Part shown: positions 17,237 to 25,777 of the stretch, piece by piece
Layout of the letters: every line of letters begins with the position of its first letter
Position numbering within the stretch: position 1 is the stretch's first letter
NCBI GenBank assembly: GCA_030430565.1
Contig: JAUIKS010000032.1
Coordinates: 78,863-142,862, forward strand
From: Polyangia bacterium
GTDB taxonomy: Bacteria; Myxococcota_A; Polyangia; Nannocystales; Nannocystaceae
Direction: 5' to 3'
DNA length: 64,000 nt
Notes under the pieces: model-generated
The model's database searches: none
What the model saw: the letters and a program-made list of their open reading frames with translations, nothing else
What the model was told of the DNA's origin: nothing
Program-made: the position numbers and the translations under genes

Positions 17237-18325
17237 ATGATGAACGGTATCGCCAAGAACAGCGTAGTGATGATGACCCTCGGGCTCGCCCTGTGCGCGG
17301 GCGGCTGCGACGAGCCGACGAGCGGCGGCGCGATCGCGTTGCGCGGAATCGGCACCGGCGGGATCACCTTCAACACCGACGACTGGGTCGCCCCGACCGC
17401 CCGCGACGTCTACGAGTACACGACCGACGGCGAGTGGCACACCAACAGCTTCGGCTTCGTCTCGCGGCTCAAGAAGATCTCTTACGAGGACGCGAGCTTC
17501 GGCCTGCTCGAGACCGATCCGAGCGTGCCGCCGGATCCTGCCGACCCCCGCGTCTCCTTCGCCAATGACGGCTCGGAGCTGCTCAACCTCTGGGTGACCG
17601 ACGGCGTCGCCCCGCCGCAGCAGCGCAGCGGCGCTGAGCTGATCGGCCTCGAGCTCGTCTTCGACATCTCGGGGGCAGGCGGCGGCGCGCACGTCGTCAC
17701 GATCCGGATCACGGATCACGTGGAGACCCCCGAGGGCGGCGAGGTCTTCGACTTCAAGAAGAGCACCACGGGCGCCGGCGCCGGCTTCGTCTCGATCTGC
17801 GGCAACGGGCTCACCAGTAACAATTTCGCGCGGGTCTACCGGCACCGCAGCATCGACGGCGTGACCGGCGACGTCGACTACGAGTCCTCCGGGCGCATGC
17901 ATCACATCGCCTGCCTCTCGAGCGCGCCGGGCAAGGCGAGCACCTTCGGCATCACGCCGCACAACGTCAGCAACGAGGCCTTCGAGCTGGCGAACCGGGT
18001 GATCCGCGCGGACTTCTGCGGCGACGGGCACCCCTACACCTTCCCGGGGAACCCGCTGGCGATCCTCCACAACGCGTGGGAGCCGATGACGCTCGCGCAG
18101 GCGATCGCGGCCGACGAGAACGAGCTCGAGGCGCTGTGGAACCACGAGGGGGTCTTGTGCGTCGACACGACGCGCGTCGACGGCCTGCTGCGCGAGGACA
18201 TCGTGTGCCCGGTCAAGAAGCTCCCGGGCGGCGAGATTCGCTACAACTGGACGCCGCCCTCCTGCGACGGCTTCGTCGACCCCAACCCGGCGGCGCTGCG
18301 CTTCTTCTCGAAGACGACGCCCTGA
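17237..18325 (+). CDS. ADYC-domain lipoprotein
   Basis: A 362-residue lipoprotein; two adjacent ATGs (17237 and 17240) follow a GGAG ribosome-binding site. The signal ends LALCAGGCDEP. The body contains NSFGFVSRLKK, a central SICGNGLTSNNFARVYRH segment and, near residue 255, RADFCGDGHPYTFPG, matching the signature of the ADYC domain found mainly in myxobacteria (Phe replaces Tyr). The function of this domain is unknown. Several Cys pairs (ICG, IACL, DFCG, VLCVD, SCDG) suggest disulfides and an exported location. The ECF sigma gene starts 59 bp downstream on the same strand but has its own promoter-like element. Confidence 0.78.
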   Translation: MMNGIAKNSVVMMTLGLALCAGGCDEPTSGGAIALRGIGTGGITFNTDDWVAPTARDVYEYTTDGEWHTNSFGFVSRLKKISYEDASFGLLETDPSVPPDPADPRVSFANDGSELLNLWVTDGVAPPQQRSGAELIGLELVFDISGAGGGAHVVTIRITDHVETPEGGEVFDFKKSTTGAGAGFVSICGNGLTSNNFARVYRHRSIDGVTGDVDYESSGRMHHIACLSSAPGKASTFGITPHNVSNEAFELANRVIRADFCGDGHPYTFPGNPLAILHNAWEPMTLAQAIAADENELEALWNHEGVLCVDTTRVDGLLREDIVCPVKKLPGGEIRYNWTPPSCDGFVDPNPAALRFFSKTTP

Positions 18326-18372
18326 GCGCGCGCGCCGGCGCGCCTCGTCATGACGGCGCCGACGCGACGCGA

Positions 18373-18378
18373 TATCGT
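18373..18378 (+). promoter_or_regulatory. -10 element of ECF sigma gene (leaderless)
   Basis: TATCGT followed by 6 nt (GGACCC) and a GTG start codon at 18385. It lies in the 59-bp gap after the ADYC lipoprotein gene. A second GTG (18388) and an ATG with a nearby GGAG (18400) are alternative starts. Confidence 0.45.
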
Positions 18379-18384
18379 GGACCC

Positions 18385-19008
18385 GTGGTGAGCGGAGACA
18401 TGGAGCTGCTGGCGGCGTGGCGCGACGGCGATCAGCGGGCCGGCAAGCTCCTGTTTCAGCGCCACTACGCCAAGATCTCGCGGTTCTTTTACAACAAGGC
18501 GAGCGAGGACGACGCGGCCGATCTGATCCAGCGCAGCTTGCTGCGCTGCATCGAGCACCAGTCGCGCAAGCGCCCCGAGAGCTCGTTCGGCGCGTACCTC
18601 TTCGGGATCGCGCGCAACGTCCTCTACGAGTACTACCGGCACAAGCGTCGCGGCCGCGAGCGCGTCGACTTTCAGACCTGCACGCTCGCCGACCTCGGGC
18701 CCACGCCCTCGAGCCAGCTCGGCCACCGGCGCGAGGCCCAGCTGCTCTTGCAGGCGCTGCGCCAGATCCCGGTCGAGATGCAGGTGACCCTCGAGCTGTA
18801 CATGTTCGAGGGTCTCAGCGGCAAGGAGATCGCCGCCGCCACCAACGCCCCGATCGGGACCGTGCGCACGCGGATCCACCGTGGGAAGCAGCAGCTGCAA
18901 AAGCGCGTCGAGGCGCTCACGCACAACCCCGAGCTGCGCGAGAGCACCATGACCGGCCTCGAGCGCTGGGCTCGGATGATCCGCGAGCGCTCGAGTCAGC
19001 CAGCCTGA
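18385..19008 (+). CDS. ECF-type RNA polymerase sigma factor
   Basis: About 207 residues. Region 2: LLFQRHYAKISRFFYNKASEDDAADLIQRSLLRC and SFGAYLFGIARNVLYEYYRHKRR, covering core-binding and -10 recognition. Region 4: LLQALRQIPVEMQVTLELYMFEGLSGKEIAAATNAPIGTVRTRIHRGKQQLQ, with the helix-turn-helix that binds the -35 element. No region 3, as expected for ECF factors. A C-terminal extension of about 30 residues (HNPELRESTMTGLERWARMI) follows. GTG at 18385 is chosen because of the adjacent -10 element; the first residues contribute little. No anti-sigma factor gene is adjacent, so regulation may be transcriptional or through the C-terminal tail. Confidence 0.9.
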   Translation: MVSGDMELLAAWRDGDQRAGKLLFQRHYAKISRFFYNKASEDDAADLIQRSLLRCIEHQSRKRPESSFGAYLFGIARNVLYEYYRHKRRGRERVDFQTCTLADLGPTPSSQLGHRREAQLLLQALRQIPVEMQVTLELYMFEGLSGKEIAAATNAPIGTVRTRIHRGKQQLQKRVEALTHNPELRESTMTGLERWARMIRERSSQPA

Positions 19009-19025
19009 CGCGCAGGTCCACCAAT

Positions 19026-19043
19026 GCGGCCCCTACAGGCCGC
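19026..19043 (+). terminator. Short inverted repeat after sigma gene
   Basis: GCGGCC-CCTACA-GGCCGC, a perfect 6-bp stem with a 6-nt loop, 17 bp after the sigma factor stop codon. There is no T-run, so it is only a possible terminator or mRNA 3' stabiliser. Confidence 0.25.
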
Positions 19044-19064
19044 CTGCTGTAGCATCCCGGGGCG

Positions 19065-19847
19065 ATGTTCTACTTCCCGGAATTCAACGGCGGCGTCGTG
19101 CACTGGCTGTGTGTGCTCTCGCTGGTCGCCGCGCCGATGATGTACCTGACCGAGAGTCGCGGCCTGAACCTGGGCTACTCCAAGTTCGCCGCGCGCTCGG
19201 CCGCGCTCGCGCTGCCCTCGCGGGTGGGCATGCTCCTCATCTACGCGCCCTCGGTCGTGCTGTTCCCCGCTATGCTGCTCGCGCACGGCGCCGAGTGGAC
19301 GACGTGGCACCTCGTGACCGCGGCGCTGATCAGCCTGCACTTCGCGAAGCGCTGCGTCGAGGTGCTGTACGTGCACCGCTACTCGGGCGTGATGAACCTC
19401 GGGAGCGTCGCGTTCATCGGCGTGTGGTACTCCGCCGTGACCGGCTTTGTCGGTCACGTCGCCGCGACCGAGGTCGACGCCGCGCTGGTCAACGACCCGG
19501 CGTTTCACCCCTGGTACCTGCTCGGCGGGCTGACCTGGCTCGCCGGGACCGCGCTGAACTACTTCCACCACGAGCTGCTCGCGCGGCTGCGCGCGCCCGG
19601 CGAGACCGAGTACAAGCTGCCGACTGCGGGGCTGTTTCGCTGGGTCGCGTGCCCGCACTACCTCGCCGAGCTGGTCGCGTGGTGGGGCTACGCGCTGGTG
19701 TTTCACCACGTCGCGGCAGCGGCGGTCGCGGTGATCATGACGGGGTACCTGTTCGGGCGCGCCGACACCACGCTGCGCTGGTATCACGACAAGCTCGGAC
19801 ACGGGGTCCCGCCCGACTGGAAGCGCATCATCCCGCGGGTGTTCTAG
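19065..19847 (+). CDS. Steroid 5-alpha-reductase family membrane protein
   Basis: A 260-residue polytopic membrane protein with 6-7 hydrophobic helices. It carries the C-terminal signature of the 3-oxo-5-alpha-steroid 4-dehydrogenase family: LNYFHHELLARLR, then YKLPTAGLFRWVACPHYLAELVAWWGYAL, and RWYHDKLG near the end. N-terminal LHFAKRCVEVLYVHRYSG also fits. Members reduce double bonds in steroids, polyprenols or long-chain enoyl-CoA using NADPH. Some myxobacteria of the Nannocystis group make sterols, which makes a sterol-related substrate attractive, but the enzyme could equally act on polyprenol or fatty acyl chains. The gene overlaps the convergent TPR kinase gene by 20 bp. TAGCAT lies 9 nt before the ATG. 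Confidence 0.85.
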   Translation: MFYFPEFNGGVVHWLCVLSLVAAPMMYLTESRGLNLGYSKFAARSAALALPSRVGMLLIYAPSVVLFPAMLLAHGAEWTTWHLVTAALISLHFAKRCVEVLYVHRYSGVMNLGSVAFIGVWYSAVTGFVGHVAATEVDAALVNDPAFHPWYLLGGLTWLAGTALNYFHHELLARLRAPGETEYKLPTAGLFRWVACPHYLAELVAWWGYALVFHHVAAAAVAVIMTGYLFGRADTTLRWYHDKLGHGVPPDWKRIIPRVF

Positions 19848-22548
19848 GGACGTGGTCGCGCGCGGCGAGCCAGGCGACGACCTCTTTATGCTCGCGCGCG
19901 TAGACCTCGCCGGAGCGGGCGTACTCGTCCTCCGCGCGGCGACCGAGCTCGAGCGCGCGGGCTCGCTGCTCGTCGCCGAGCTCCCACAGGACGCGCGCGA
20001 GCCCGAAGCGCGTGCGGGCGATCAGGCGGAGCGCGAAGGGCTGCGCCTCGGCGGTCGCCAGCGCGCGCTCGAGCTGCGGGCGCGCGCCCTCGTAATCACC
20101 GAGCGCGTACAGGACCTCGCCGATGCCGCGCTGGGCGAAGGCGCAGCGCGGGTGGTCGGCGCCGAGGGTCGCGATGTACATCCTCAGCGCGCGCTCGTAG
20201 GAGGCGAGCGCCTGCTCATGCCGCCCCATGCTCGAGAGCACGTCGCCGAGGTTGCTCACCGCGCCCGCGAGCGCCGGGTGCTCGGGCCCGAAGGCCCGCT
20301 CGTAGATGTCGATGTTGCGCTCGAAGATGGCGCGCGCGTCTTCGAAGCGACGCTCGTCCCAGGCGACGTTGCCGAGGTTGTTCAAGAAGTCGGCGTTGCG
20401 CGGGTGTTCCGGGCCGAGCGCGGCCTCGCTGATCGCCAGCGCGCGCTCCTGCAGCCGGCGCGACTCGTCGAAGTCGCCGAGCCGGTGAAACACGCGCCCG
20501 AGGTGGAACAGCGGCCGCGTGACGCGGATGTCGTCGGGGCCGAGGAGGCGGCGGTAGAGCGCGAGCGCGCGCTCGTGATAGCTGCGGGCCGCGTCGTAGT
20601 CCTGCATGTGCCAGTGGACATATCCGATGTTGGTGAGCAGCTCGGCGTGCGCCAACGAGGACGCGCCGACGCGGGCGACGATCGCCTGCCCCCCCGCGCC
20701 CCACTCGAGCGCCTCGTCGAGGCGCGCGAGCTCGCCGTTGATCTCGACCAGGCTGGTCAGCGACTCGAGCTTGCGCCGGTCGTCCCCGACCGACTCCGCG
20801 GCCCAGAAGGCGTCGAGCGCGGTGGCGCGGGCCGCCGTGTACTCGCCGAGCGCGAGCTCGGCGCGCGCGCGGGCGTTGAGCGAGTCGGCCACGAGCGGCG
20901 CGTAGCCCAGCTGGCGCGCCTCCTCGCTGAGCTCGCGCGCGAGCGTCAGACCCGAGCGAAACGCGCCCAGCCGCGCGCGGGCGGAGACCGAGAGCAGCCG
21001 GGTCTGCAGCGCGCGCACGGCCGCCGCGTCCTCGGGCGGGGGCGCGGTCGATGCCGAGCCGCGCAGCGCCTCGAGGTCCTCGCAGCTCGAGAGCGGCGCG
21101 AGCTCGAGCGAGAGCTGAACCGCGCGCGAGACCGACTCCGCGTCGATGGTCGTGAGCGCGCTGGTGAAGGCGTCGAGCTCGTGCAGGAGGCGCTGGAGAC
21201 ACGCCATGCGCAGGTCGAGCATGTGCTCCGACTGCTCGCCGCGCACGCGGGTCGCCTCGCAGGCGTCGGTGTGCGCGTCGACCCAGCGCTGGCTGTAGCG
21301 ATCGAGCTGCTCGCGGACGCGGCGGCGCGCGTCGTCCGCTGAGCGCAGGCCGGTCGCGAGCAGCGCGCGCTCAACCGCGTCGCGGCGCTCGTCGTCCCAG
21401 ACCCCGGCGAGATGCTCGGCGGCTCCGGTGCAGCGCGCGCGCTGCTCGGAGAGCTGCCGCTGCATCCGCGACGCGTACAGATAGCCGCCGGCCGTGAACA
21501 CGCCGGCCGTGATGACGATCAGCAGCCCGAGCCGCCAGGGCCGCTGGCTACGCCCGCGCAGCCGCTTCAGCAGCGCGTCCATCGAGGGCCAGCGATCGTC
21601 GGGATCCGGGCTCAGGCCGCGCAGCAGCGCCTCGCGGACGTAGGTGGGCGCGCGCGCGCTGCGGGGCGGGGGGCGGACGCGCCGCTGCGCGATGTTGAGC
21701 GTGAGCGCGGCTCGGTCGGCGCCCGCGAACGGCCGCTCGCCGTACAGCGCCTCGTAGACCACCACGCAGAAGCTGAATTGGTCGCTCTTCGTGCTGACGG
21801 GGCGGCGGAGGAGCTGCTCGGGGGACATGTACGCCGGCGTGCCGATGAGCGCGCCGGCCCGCGTCAGCGGCTTGGCCAGCTCGATCGACTCGACGCTGCG
21901 CTCGGGCTCATCCCGTTCATCGCTGACCTCGACGTAGCTGACCTTGTCGTAGCTGAGCGCGCTGCGCCTCCCGTGCCAGCTCGACGCGCTGGCCGACAGC
22001 TCGCCGTCCTCGTCGCGCTCGCCGACGTCGTGCGCGCGCGCGAGCCCGAAGTCGCTGACCCGCGGCACGCCGTCGGTGCGCACGAGCACGTTGTCTGGCT
22101 TAAAGTCGCGGTGGATCAGCCCGGCCGCGTGCGCCGCGACGAGACCTCGACCTGCCTGAACGCACACGTCGAGGCGCGCGCGCCAGCGCGGCGCGCCCTC
22201 GAGCTTGCGCAGGTGCTCGCCGAGCGTGAGGCCCTCGACGAGCTCCATGGCGAGGAAGACCTGGCCGCGGTACTCGCCGACGTCGTAGACCTGCACGACG
22301 TTGGGGTGGGACAGCCGGGCCATCGCCTGGGCCTCCCGCAGCATGCGCGCGCGGCCCTCGCCGGCGCGGCGGTCGTCCTGCTTGAGCAGCTTGATCGCGA
22401 CGCGGCGATCGAGCTCTTCGTCGTAGGCGGAGTAGACGATGCCCATCCCGCCCTCGCCGAGGATCCGCAGCACGACGTAGCGGCCGATCCGGCTCGGCGT
22501 CGCGGCCGAGGGCGCCGTCGTCGACGGGCTCGCTCGCGTCGCGCCCAC
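19828..22548 (-). CDS. Membrane Ser/Thr protein kinase with TPR C-terminus
   Basis: A 906-residue Hanks-type kinase starting from a GTG at 22548. Kinase domain about residues 21-330: GEGGMGIVY, K53, HRDFKPDN (146-153), DFGLA (166-170), then a 60-residue acidic/Ser insertion before GTPAYMSPEQ. A membrane helix spans about 338-359. The exported domain begins with the shared Cys module (ARCTGAAEHLAGVWDDERR) and ends in canonical TPRs with the GPEHP spacer (about residues 640-830), resembling tetratricopeptide_10/12 repeats. An ATG about 47 nt upstream (near 22595) also has a promoter-like TACGTG 6 nt before it but reads out of frame to a stop after 13 codons, so the true 5' end deserves checking. 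Divergent from the M48 protease gene. Confidence 0.93.
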   Translation of the reverse strand: MGATRASPSTTAPSAATPSRIGRYVVLRILGEGGMGIVYSAYDEELDRRVAIKLLKQDDRRAGEGRARMLREAQAMARLSHPNVVQVYDVGEYRGQVFLAMELVEGLTLGEHLRKLEGAPRWRARLDVCVQAGRGLVAAHAAGLIHRDFKPDNVLVRTDGVPRVSDFGLARAHDVGERDEDGELSASASSWHGRRSALSYDKVSYVEVSDERDEPERSVESIELAKPLTRAGALIGTPAYMSPEQLLRRPVSTKSDQFSFCVVVYEALYGERPFAGADRAALTLNIAQRRVRPPPRSARAPTYVREALLRGLSPDPDDRWPSMDALLKRLRGRSQRPWRLGLLIVITAGVFTAGGYLYASRMQRQLSEQRARCTGAAEHLAGVWDDERRDAVERALLATGLRSADDARRRVREQLDRYSQRWVDAHTDACEATRVRGEQSEHMLDLRMACLQRLLHELDAFTSALTTIDAESVSRAVQLSLELAPLSSCEDLEALRGSASTAPPPEDAAAVRALQTRLLSVSARARLGAFRSGLTLARELSEEARQLGYAPLVADSLNARARAELALGEYTAARATALDAFWAAESVGDDRRKLESLTSLVEINGELARLDEALEWGAGGQAIVARVGASSLAHAELLTNIGYVHWHMQDYDAARSYHERALALYRRLLGPDDIRVTRPLFHLGRVFHRLGDFDESRRLQERALAISEAALGPEHPRNADFLNNLGNVAWDERRFEDARAIFERNIDIYERAFGPEHPALAGAVSNLGDVLSSMGRHEQALASYERALRMYIATLGADHPRCAFAQRGIGEVLYALGDYEGARPQLERALATAEAQPFALRLIARTRFGLARVLWELGDEQRARALELGRRAEDEYARSGEVYAREHKEVVAWLAARDHVPRTPAG

Positions 22549-22734
22549 GGCGACTACCGACCCCTCGCGTCGATCGTCGGCGTTTCACCGTCCATGCTCA
22601 TCACGTATCAATTCCCAGTGTACACCGGCCCGCGGGTGCATATGGCCTTCGTGACAGGGGCGCGCGGGCGTCCGCGCGCGAGTCGACGCGGCGCCCGCCG
22701 GGCGATATCGCCGAGCCCCGCAGGCCCGCGCGGG

Positions 22735-22740
22735 TATAGT
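22735..22740 (+). promoter_or_regulatory. -10 element of M48 protease gene (leaderless)
   Basis: TATAGT, 7 nt (TCCGTGT) before the ATG at 22748, with no intervening ribosome-binding site. Confidence 0.5.
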
Positions 22741-22747
22741 TCCGTGT

Positions 22748-24064
22748 ATGGGCAATGTCTCGCGGGTCACTCGAATCGCCGCTCGCGGCTTCGCGCCGCT
22801 GACCTCACCTGGCCTCGGCCTCGGGCTCGGGCTCGTGCTGGCGGCGCTGTGCGTCGGCGGCGAGGCGCTCGCGGCGGCGCCGGGCTTTGATCCGGCCGTC
22901 GCCACGCAGGCGTACCTCGACTCGGTGCCCGCCGAGGCGCGCGCGCGCTCGGACGCGTACTTCGAGGGCGGCTACTGGCTGCAGCTGTGGAGCTTCCTGC
23001 TCACCGCGGCGATCATGATCGGCCTCCTGCGCACGGGCGCCTCGGCGAGGATCCGCGCGCTCATCGAGCGATATGTCCGCCGGGTCAGCATCATCCCGGG
23101 GCTCTACGCGCTGCTGTTTTTGTGGATCAACGCCGCGCTGCAGCTCGGCTGGAACCTCTACACCGACTACTTCCGCGAGCACGCCTACGGCCTCTCCAAC
23201 CTCAGCCTGGTCCAGTGGTTCGTCGAGCTGCTCAAGGGCCTCGCGGTCGGCAGCGTGCTCCTGCCCCTGGTAGCGATGGCGATCTACGCGGTGTTTCGTC
23301 GCGCGCCGCGGCGCTGGTGGATGTGGGCGACCGCGGTGATGCTGGTATTCACGACGCTGGGCGGCGCGATCGCGCCGGTTTACATCGCGCCGGTGTTCAA
23401 CACCTACTCTGAGCTCGAGGACGGCCCCGTGCGCCGCTCGGTCCTGCGGATGGCGAGGGCGAGCGGGGTCAAGACGGACAAGGTGCTCAAGAACGACGCC
23501 TCGAGGCAGAGCACGCGGATCAGGGCGAACGTCAGCGGGATGCTCGGCACCGAGCGCATCACGCTCAACGACAACCTGCTCACGCGCTGCACGCCCGAGG
23601 AGGTCGAGGCGGTGATGGGGCACGAGATCGGCCACTACGTGCTCAACCACGCCTACGAGTCGATCATCACGATCACGCTGATGCTGATGCTCATGTTCGC
23701 GGCGACGCAGTGGGCCTTCGATCGCGCGGTCGCGCGCTGGGGTGAGCGCTGGGGCGTGCGCGGGATCGCGGATCCGGCCGGTCTGCCGCTGCTGATGCTG
23801 ATCGTGAGCGCCCTGGGCCTGCTGGCGACGCCGGTGAGCAACACCATCATCCGCGTCAACGAGGCCGAGGCGGATATCTACGGGCTCAACGCGGCGCGCC
23901 AGCCCGAGGGCTTCGCGACCGTCGCGCTCAAGCTCGGCGAGTACCGCAAGCTCGACCCCTCGCTGGAGGAATTTATCTTCTTCGATCACCCCTCGGGGCG
24001 CGCGCGAATCCGCATGGCGATGGAGTGGAAGGCGGCGCACATCGCGAAGCACGCGCCCGAGTAG
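22748..24064 (+). CDS. M48 family zinc metallopeptidase (Ste24/CAAX protease type)
   Basis: A 438-residue integral membrane protein. N-terminal hydrophobic segment, then the Peptidase_M48_N region with several membrane helices (about 78-98, 112-135, 162-183, 190-212), giving the Ste24 arrangement. The zinc site HEIGH is at residues 292-296, preceded by CTPEEVEAVMG, and the third ligand is in NEAEADIYGLNAA. The C-terminal FDHPSGRARIRMAMEWK is also typical of Ste24-like M48A enzymes. It probably cleaves or quality-controls membrane proteins in the inner membrane. No operon partner: the neighbours are divergent (kinase) and convergent (hypothetical). Confidence 0.92.
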   Translation: MGNVSRVTRIAARGFAPLTSPGLGLGLGLVLAALCVGGEALAAAPGFDPAVATQAYLDSVPAEARARSDAYFEGGYWLQLWSFLLTAAIMIGLLRTGASARIRALIERYVRRVSIIPGLYALLFLWINAALQLGWNLYTDYFREHAYGLSNLSLVQWFVELLKGLAVGSVLLPLVAMAIYAVFRRAPRRWWMWATAVMLVFTTLGGAIAPVYIAPVFNTYSELEDGPVRRSVLRMARASGVKTDKVLKNDASRQSTRIRANVSGMLGTERITLNDNLLTRCTPEEVEAVMGHEIGHYVLNHAYESIITITLMLMLMFAATQWAFDRAVARWGERWGVRGIADPAGLPLLMLIVSALGLLATPVSNTIIRVNEAEADIYGLNAARQPEGFATVALKLGEYRKLDPSLEEFIFFDHPSGRARIRMAMEWKAAHIAKHAPE

Positions 24065-24080
24065 CGCCGCGTGACCTGTC

Positions 24081-24593
24081 CTAGCGCTCAGGCAGTCGGT
24101 GCGAGCGGCGAGCGGAGGCGCTCGTCGGCGGTGTTGGCGACCGCGTCAGGTGGACAGGTTGACCCTCGCCACGCGCGGGAGATACCCATGCGAGTAGGGC
24201 TCGACTTCGCAAAAACCCAGCGTGGCACTTCTCGCGGGCCCCTGGGGAGAACTCGAACGAGTAGCGCCCGGCTTCATCAGGCTTGGTACAGGCGACGCGC
24301 GCGAGCAATACATGACCCGAGGGAGCCCGCGGGGTCGCGCAGACTCGCGCGGTCCCTGACGAGTCGCTCACCGCGAGCAGAACGTCACCAGCGACGCGCG
24401 CGGGCCTCTCCTCGGGTTGAGCGGGCACCCCGTGCGCACGCCGAGCGACGCGCTGACTGGACTCCGCGCGCGAGGCCTCGTCTCGAGCCGGCTCACCTTC
24501 GCCCCGGCTCCAAAGGAAGACGATCAGCAACAACACGAACAAGCCGAATCCGCCGAGCGCGACGAGGCGGCGAGAATTCGGGGGACGCGACAT
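24081..24593 (-). CDS. Hypothetical membrane-anchored protein, possibly frameshifted
   Basis: 170 residues: a short Arg-rich N-terminus, one membrane helix (about residues 10-27, VALGGFGLFVLLLIVFLW), then an exported, charged segment. Around residue 65 the sequence VAGDVLLAVSDSSG through DEAGRYSFEFSPGAREKC resembles the start of a carboxypeptidase-regulatory-like beta-sandwich. After about 24210 the alternative frame reads CEVEPYSHGYLPRVARVNLST-stop, which looks more protein-like than the annotated SPTPPTSASARRSHR tail, suggesting a frameshift or sequencing error near the end. TAGAAT lies 10 nt before the ATG at 24593. Function unknown. Confidence 0.45.
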   Translation of the reverse strand: MSRPPNSRRLVALGGFGLFVLLLIVFLWSRGEGEPARDEASRAESSQRVARRAHGVPAQPEERPARVAGDVLLAVSDSSGTARVCATPRAPSGHVLLARVACTKPDEAGRYSFEFSPGAREKCHAGFLRSRALLAWVSPARGEGQPVHLTRSPTPPTSASARRSHRLPER

Positions 24594-24902
24594 GGGCGGC
24601 GCGATTCTAGGTGATGCTGCGCGCCGCTTGGGCTCTCGTCACAATGCTCGCTTGGTCCAGCGAGTCGCTCGCGCATGTCGACGAAGACGTCGTCTCGCCA
24701 GCCTCAGACTCGCCAGAATGGACCCCTGAGCTCGGGAAAACCGATCGTCGTTCCGGAAAGGTCTGTTTCCGGCGGCGTCATGAGCGTTCGAAACGCTAAC
24801 GGCCCGACTGGCGCGTACCGCCCTCCCGCGCGTCCGCGATGGCGATTTGCGACGGGTTGACGTCAACGGATCCGGTCGGGGTACAAGGTTGGGGAGGCGG
24901 GG
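24594..24902. other. Intergenic region at island edge
   Basis: 309 bp. A rightward 62-codon frame from 24614 starts like a signal peptide (MLRAAWALVTMLAW) but turns into Arg-rich sequence and is not supported. Near the end TTGACG (around 24857) and GGTACA/TACAAG (around 24880-24885) lie 17-19 bp apart and could form the promoter of the TPR gene, whose ATG is preceded by GGGGAGG. Confidence 0.4.
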
Positions 24903-25370
24903 ATGAAGAAACACGACATTGAGGCCCGTCGCGCCCTGTTAACGCGCTACGTCCGGAAGATGGAGGATCGGTCTGCCAGCGACCCGAACAACGCGAGCAC
25001 GCGTAGGATGCTCTTCAATGGGTTGACCAGGCTCGGGACCACCGAGATGCAGGCGGGAAATCTCGTGGAAGCGCGCGTTCACTTTCGCCGCGCCCTCGCG
25101 CTCGTGGAGGCGCTCACAGAGGCGTTCGAAGTCACCGCACTGGCTCGCGTGATCGCCCAGAACCGCGTCGCGGACACGCTGGAGCGACTCGCCACCGTCG
25201 CGCTGCGGACCGGCGATCTAGAAGTCGCCCGCGCGCACCTCGAGCGCGCGCTCGAGATACGCACAGTGGCGGCGGCGAAGGCCGACAAGCCTTTTCTCAA
25301 GCGGAAATTGTCCGCCACGCTCAAGCTCCTCGAGGCGCTGTCGCGCGAGCGCGCGTCGTCCCCCGGGTGA
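24903..25370 (+). CDS. Small TPR protein
   Basis: 155 residues, ATG at 24903 with a strong GGGGAGG ribosome-binding site. Helical repeats typical of TPR: FNGLTRLGTTEMQAGNLVEARVHFRRALALVEAL and NRVADTLERLATVALRTGDLEVARAHLERALEIR, with a Lys-rich helix between the last repeat and the C-terminus. No signal peptide or membrane helix, so cytoplasmic. It converges with the CHAT/frameshifted gene pair, the 3' ends being close together. CHAT peptidases are often regulated by TPR proteins or fused to TPR domains, so a functional link is conceivable, but orientation argues against a simple operon. Confidence 0.75.
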   Translation: MKKHDIEARRALLTRYVRKMEDRSASDPNNASTRRMLFNGLTRLGTTEMQAGNLVEARVHFRRALALVEALTEAFEVTALARVIAQNRVADTLERLATVALRTGDLEVARAHLERALEIRTVAAAKADKPFLKRKLSATLKLLEALSRERASSPG

Positions 25371-25379
25371 CACGCGGTG

Positions 25380-25744
25380 AGCATCAGCGCGGAGCCGGGC
25401 GGCGCTGCGACTGCTGACCTGCGCGTAGAACGGGTCGGGCCAGTGGCGGCGATCGTTGACGCCCATCGTGAAGGTGAAGGTCGGCGCGGCGTCGTCGGCG
25501 GGGACGCGGACCTGATGGAAGGCCTCGCGCGGGCACGCGCCTGCGGAGCGCGCTGCAGCGTGTGCAGCCGCTCGAGCAGCCGCGTGTCCCAGTCGAAGCG
25601 AGACCCCTCGGTGGTGCCGTCGGGGCGGCGCAGCAGATACTCCTGCGGTTCGAGGTGAAAGCCGAAGGGCTCGCCGCTGTTGCGCGCCCGCGTGAGGTCG
25701 AGCAGCACGTGGAGCGGACGTGACCTCGTTCTCGACCCTGCCAT
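25380..25744 (-). pseudogene. Frameshifted gene downstream of the CHAT gene
   Basis: An ATG at 25744, 33 bp after the CHAT gene stop and preceded by GAGAGGG, opens a frame with convincing protein-like sequence up to about 25550 (LHVLLDLTRARN, then EPFGFHLEPQEYLLRRPDGT and FDWDTRLLERLHTLQR). Beyond that point the frame turns Arg/Ser/Pro-rich, while the neighbouring frame becomes protein-like from about 25530 (AFHQVRVPADDAAPTFTF, MGVNDRRHWPDPFYAQV). One frameshift between about 25550 and 25530 would join the two halves. The first half resembles the beta-rich N-terminal segments found ahead of CHAT domains, but I cannot assign the family. The 3' boundary is uncertain. It could be a real pseudogene, a programmed frameshift or a sequencing error. 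Confidence 0.45.
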
Positions 25745-25777
25745 CAACTGTGCCCTCTCGTCTTCGCCAAATAGACA

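Noticed and set aside
22548..22610. Alternative kinase start at an ATG near 22595
   Set aside because: That ATG reads out of frame and reaches a stop after 13 codons; kept GTG 22548, although a 5' indel cannot be excluded.
24614..24799. Rightward frame starting with a signal-peptide-like MLRAAWALVTMLAW
   Set aside because: After about 40 codons it becomes Arg-rich with no homologous features; may be a remnant but not supportable.
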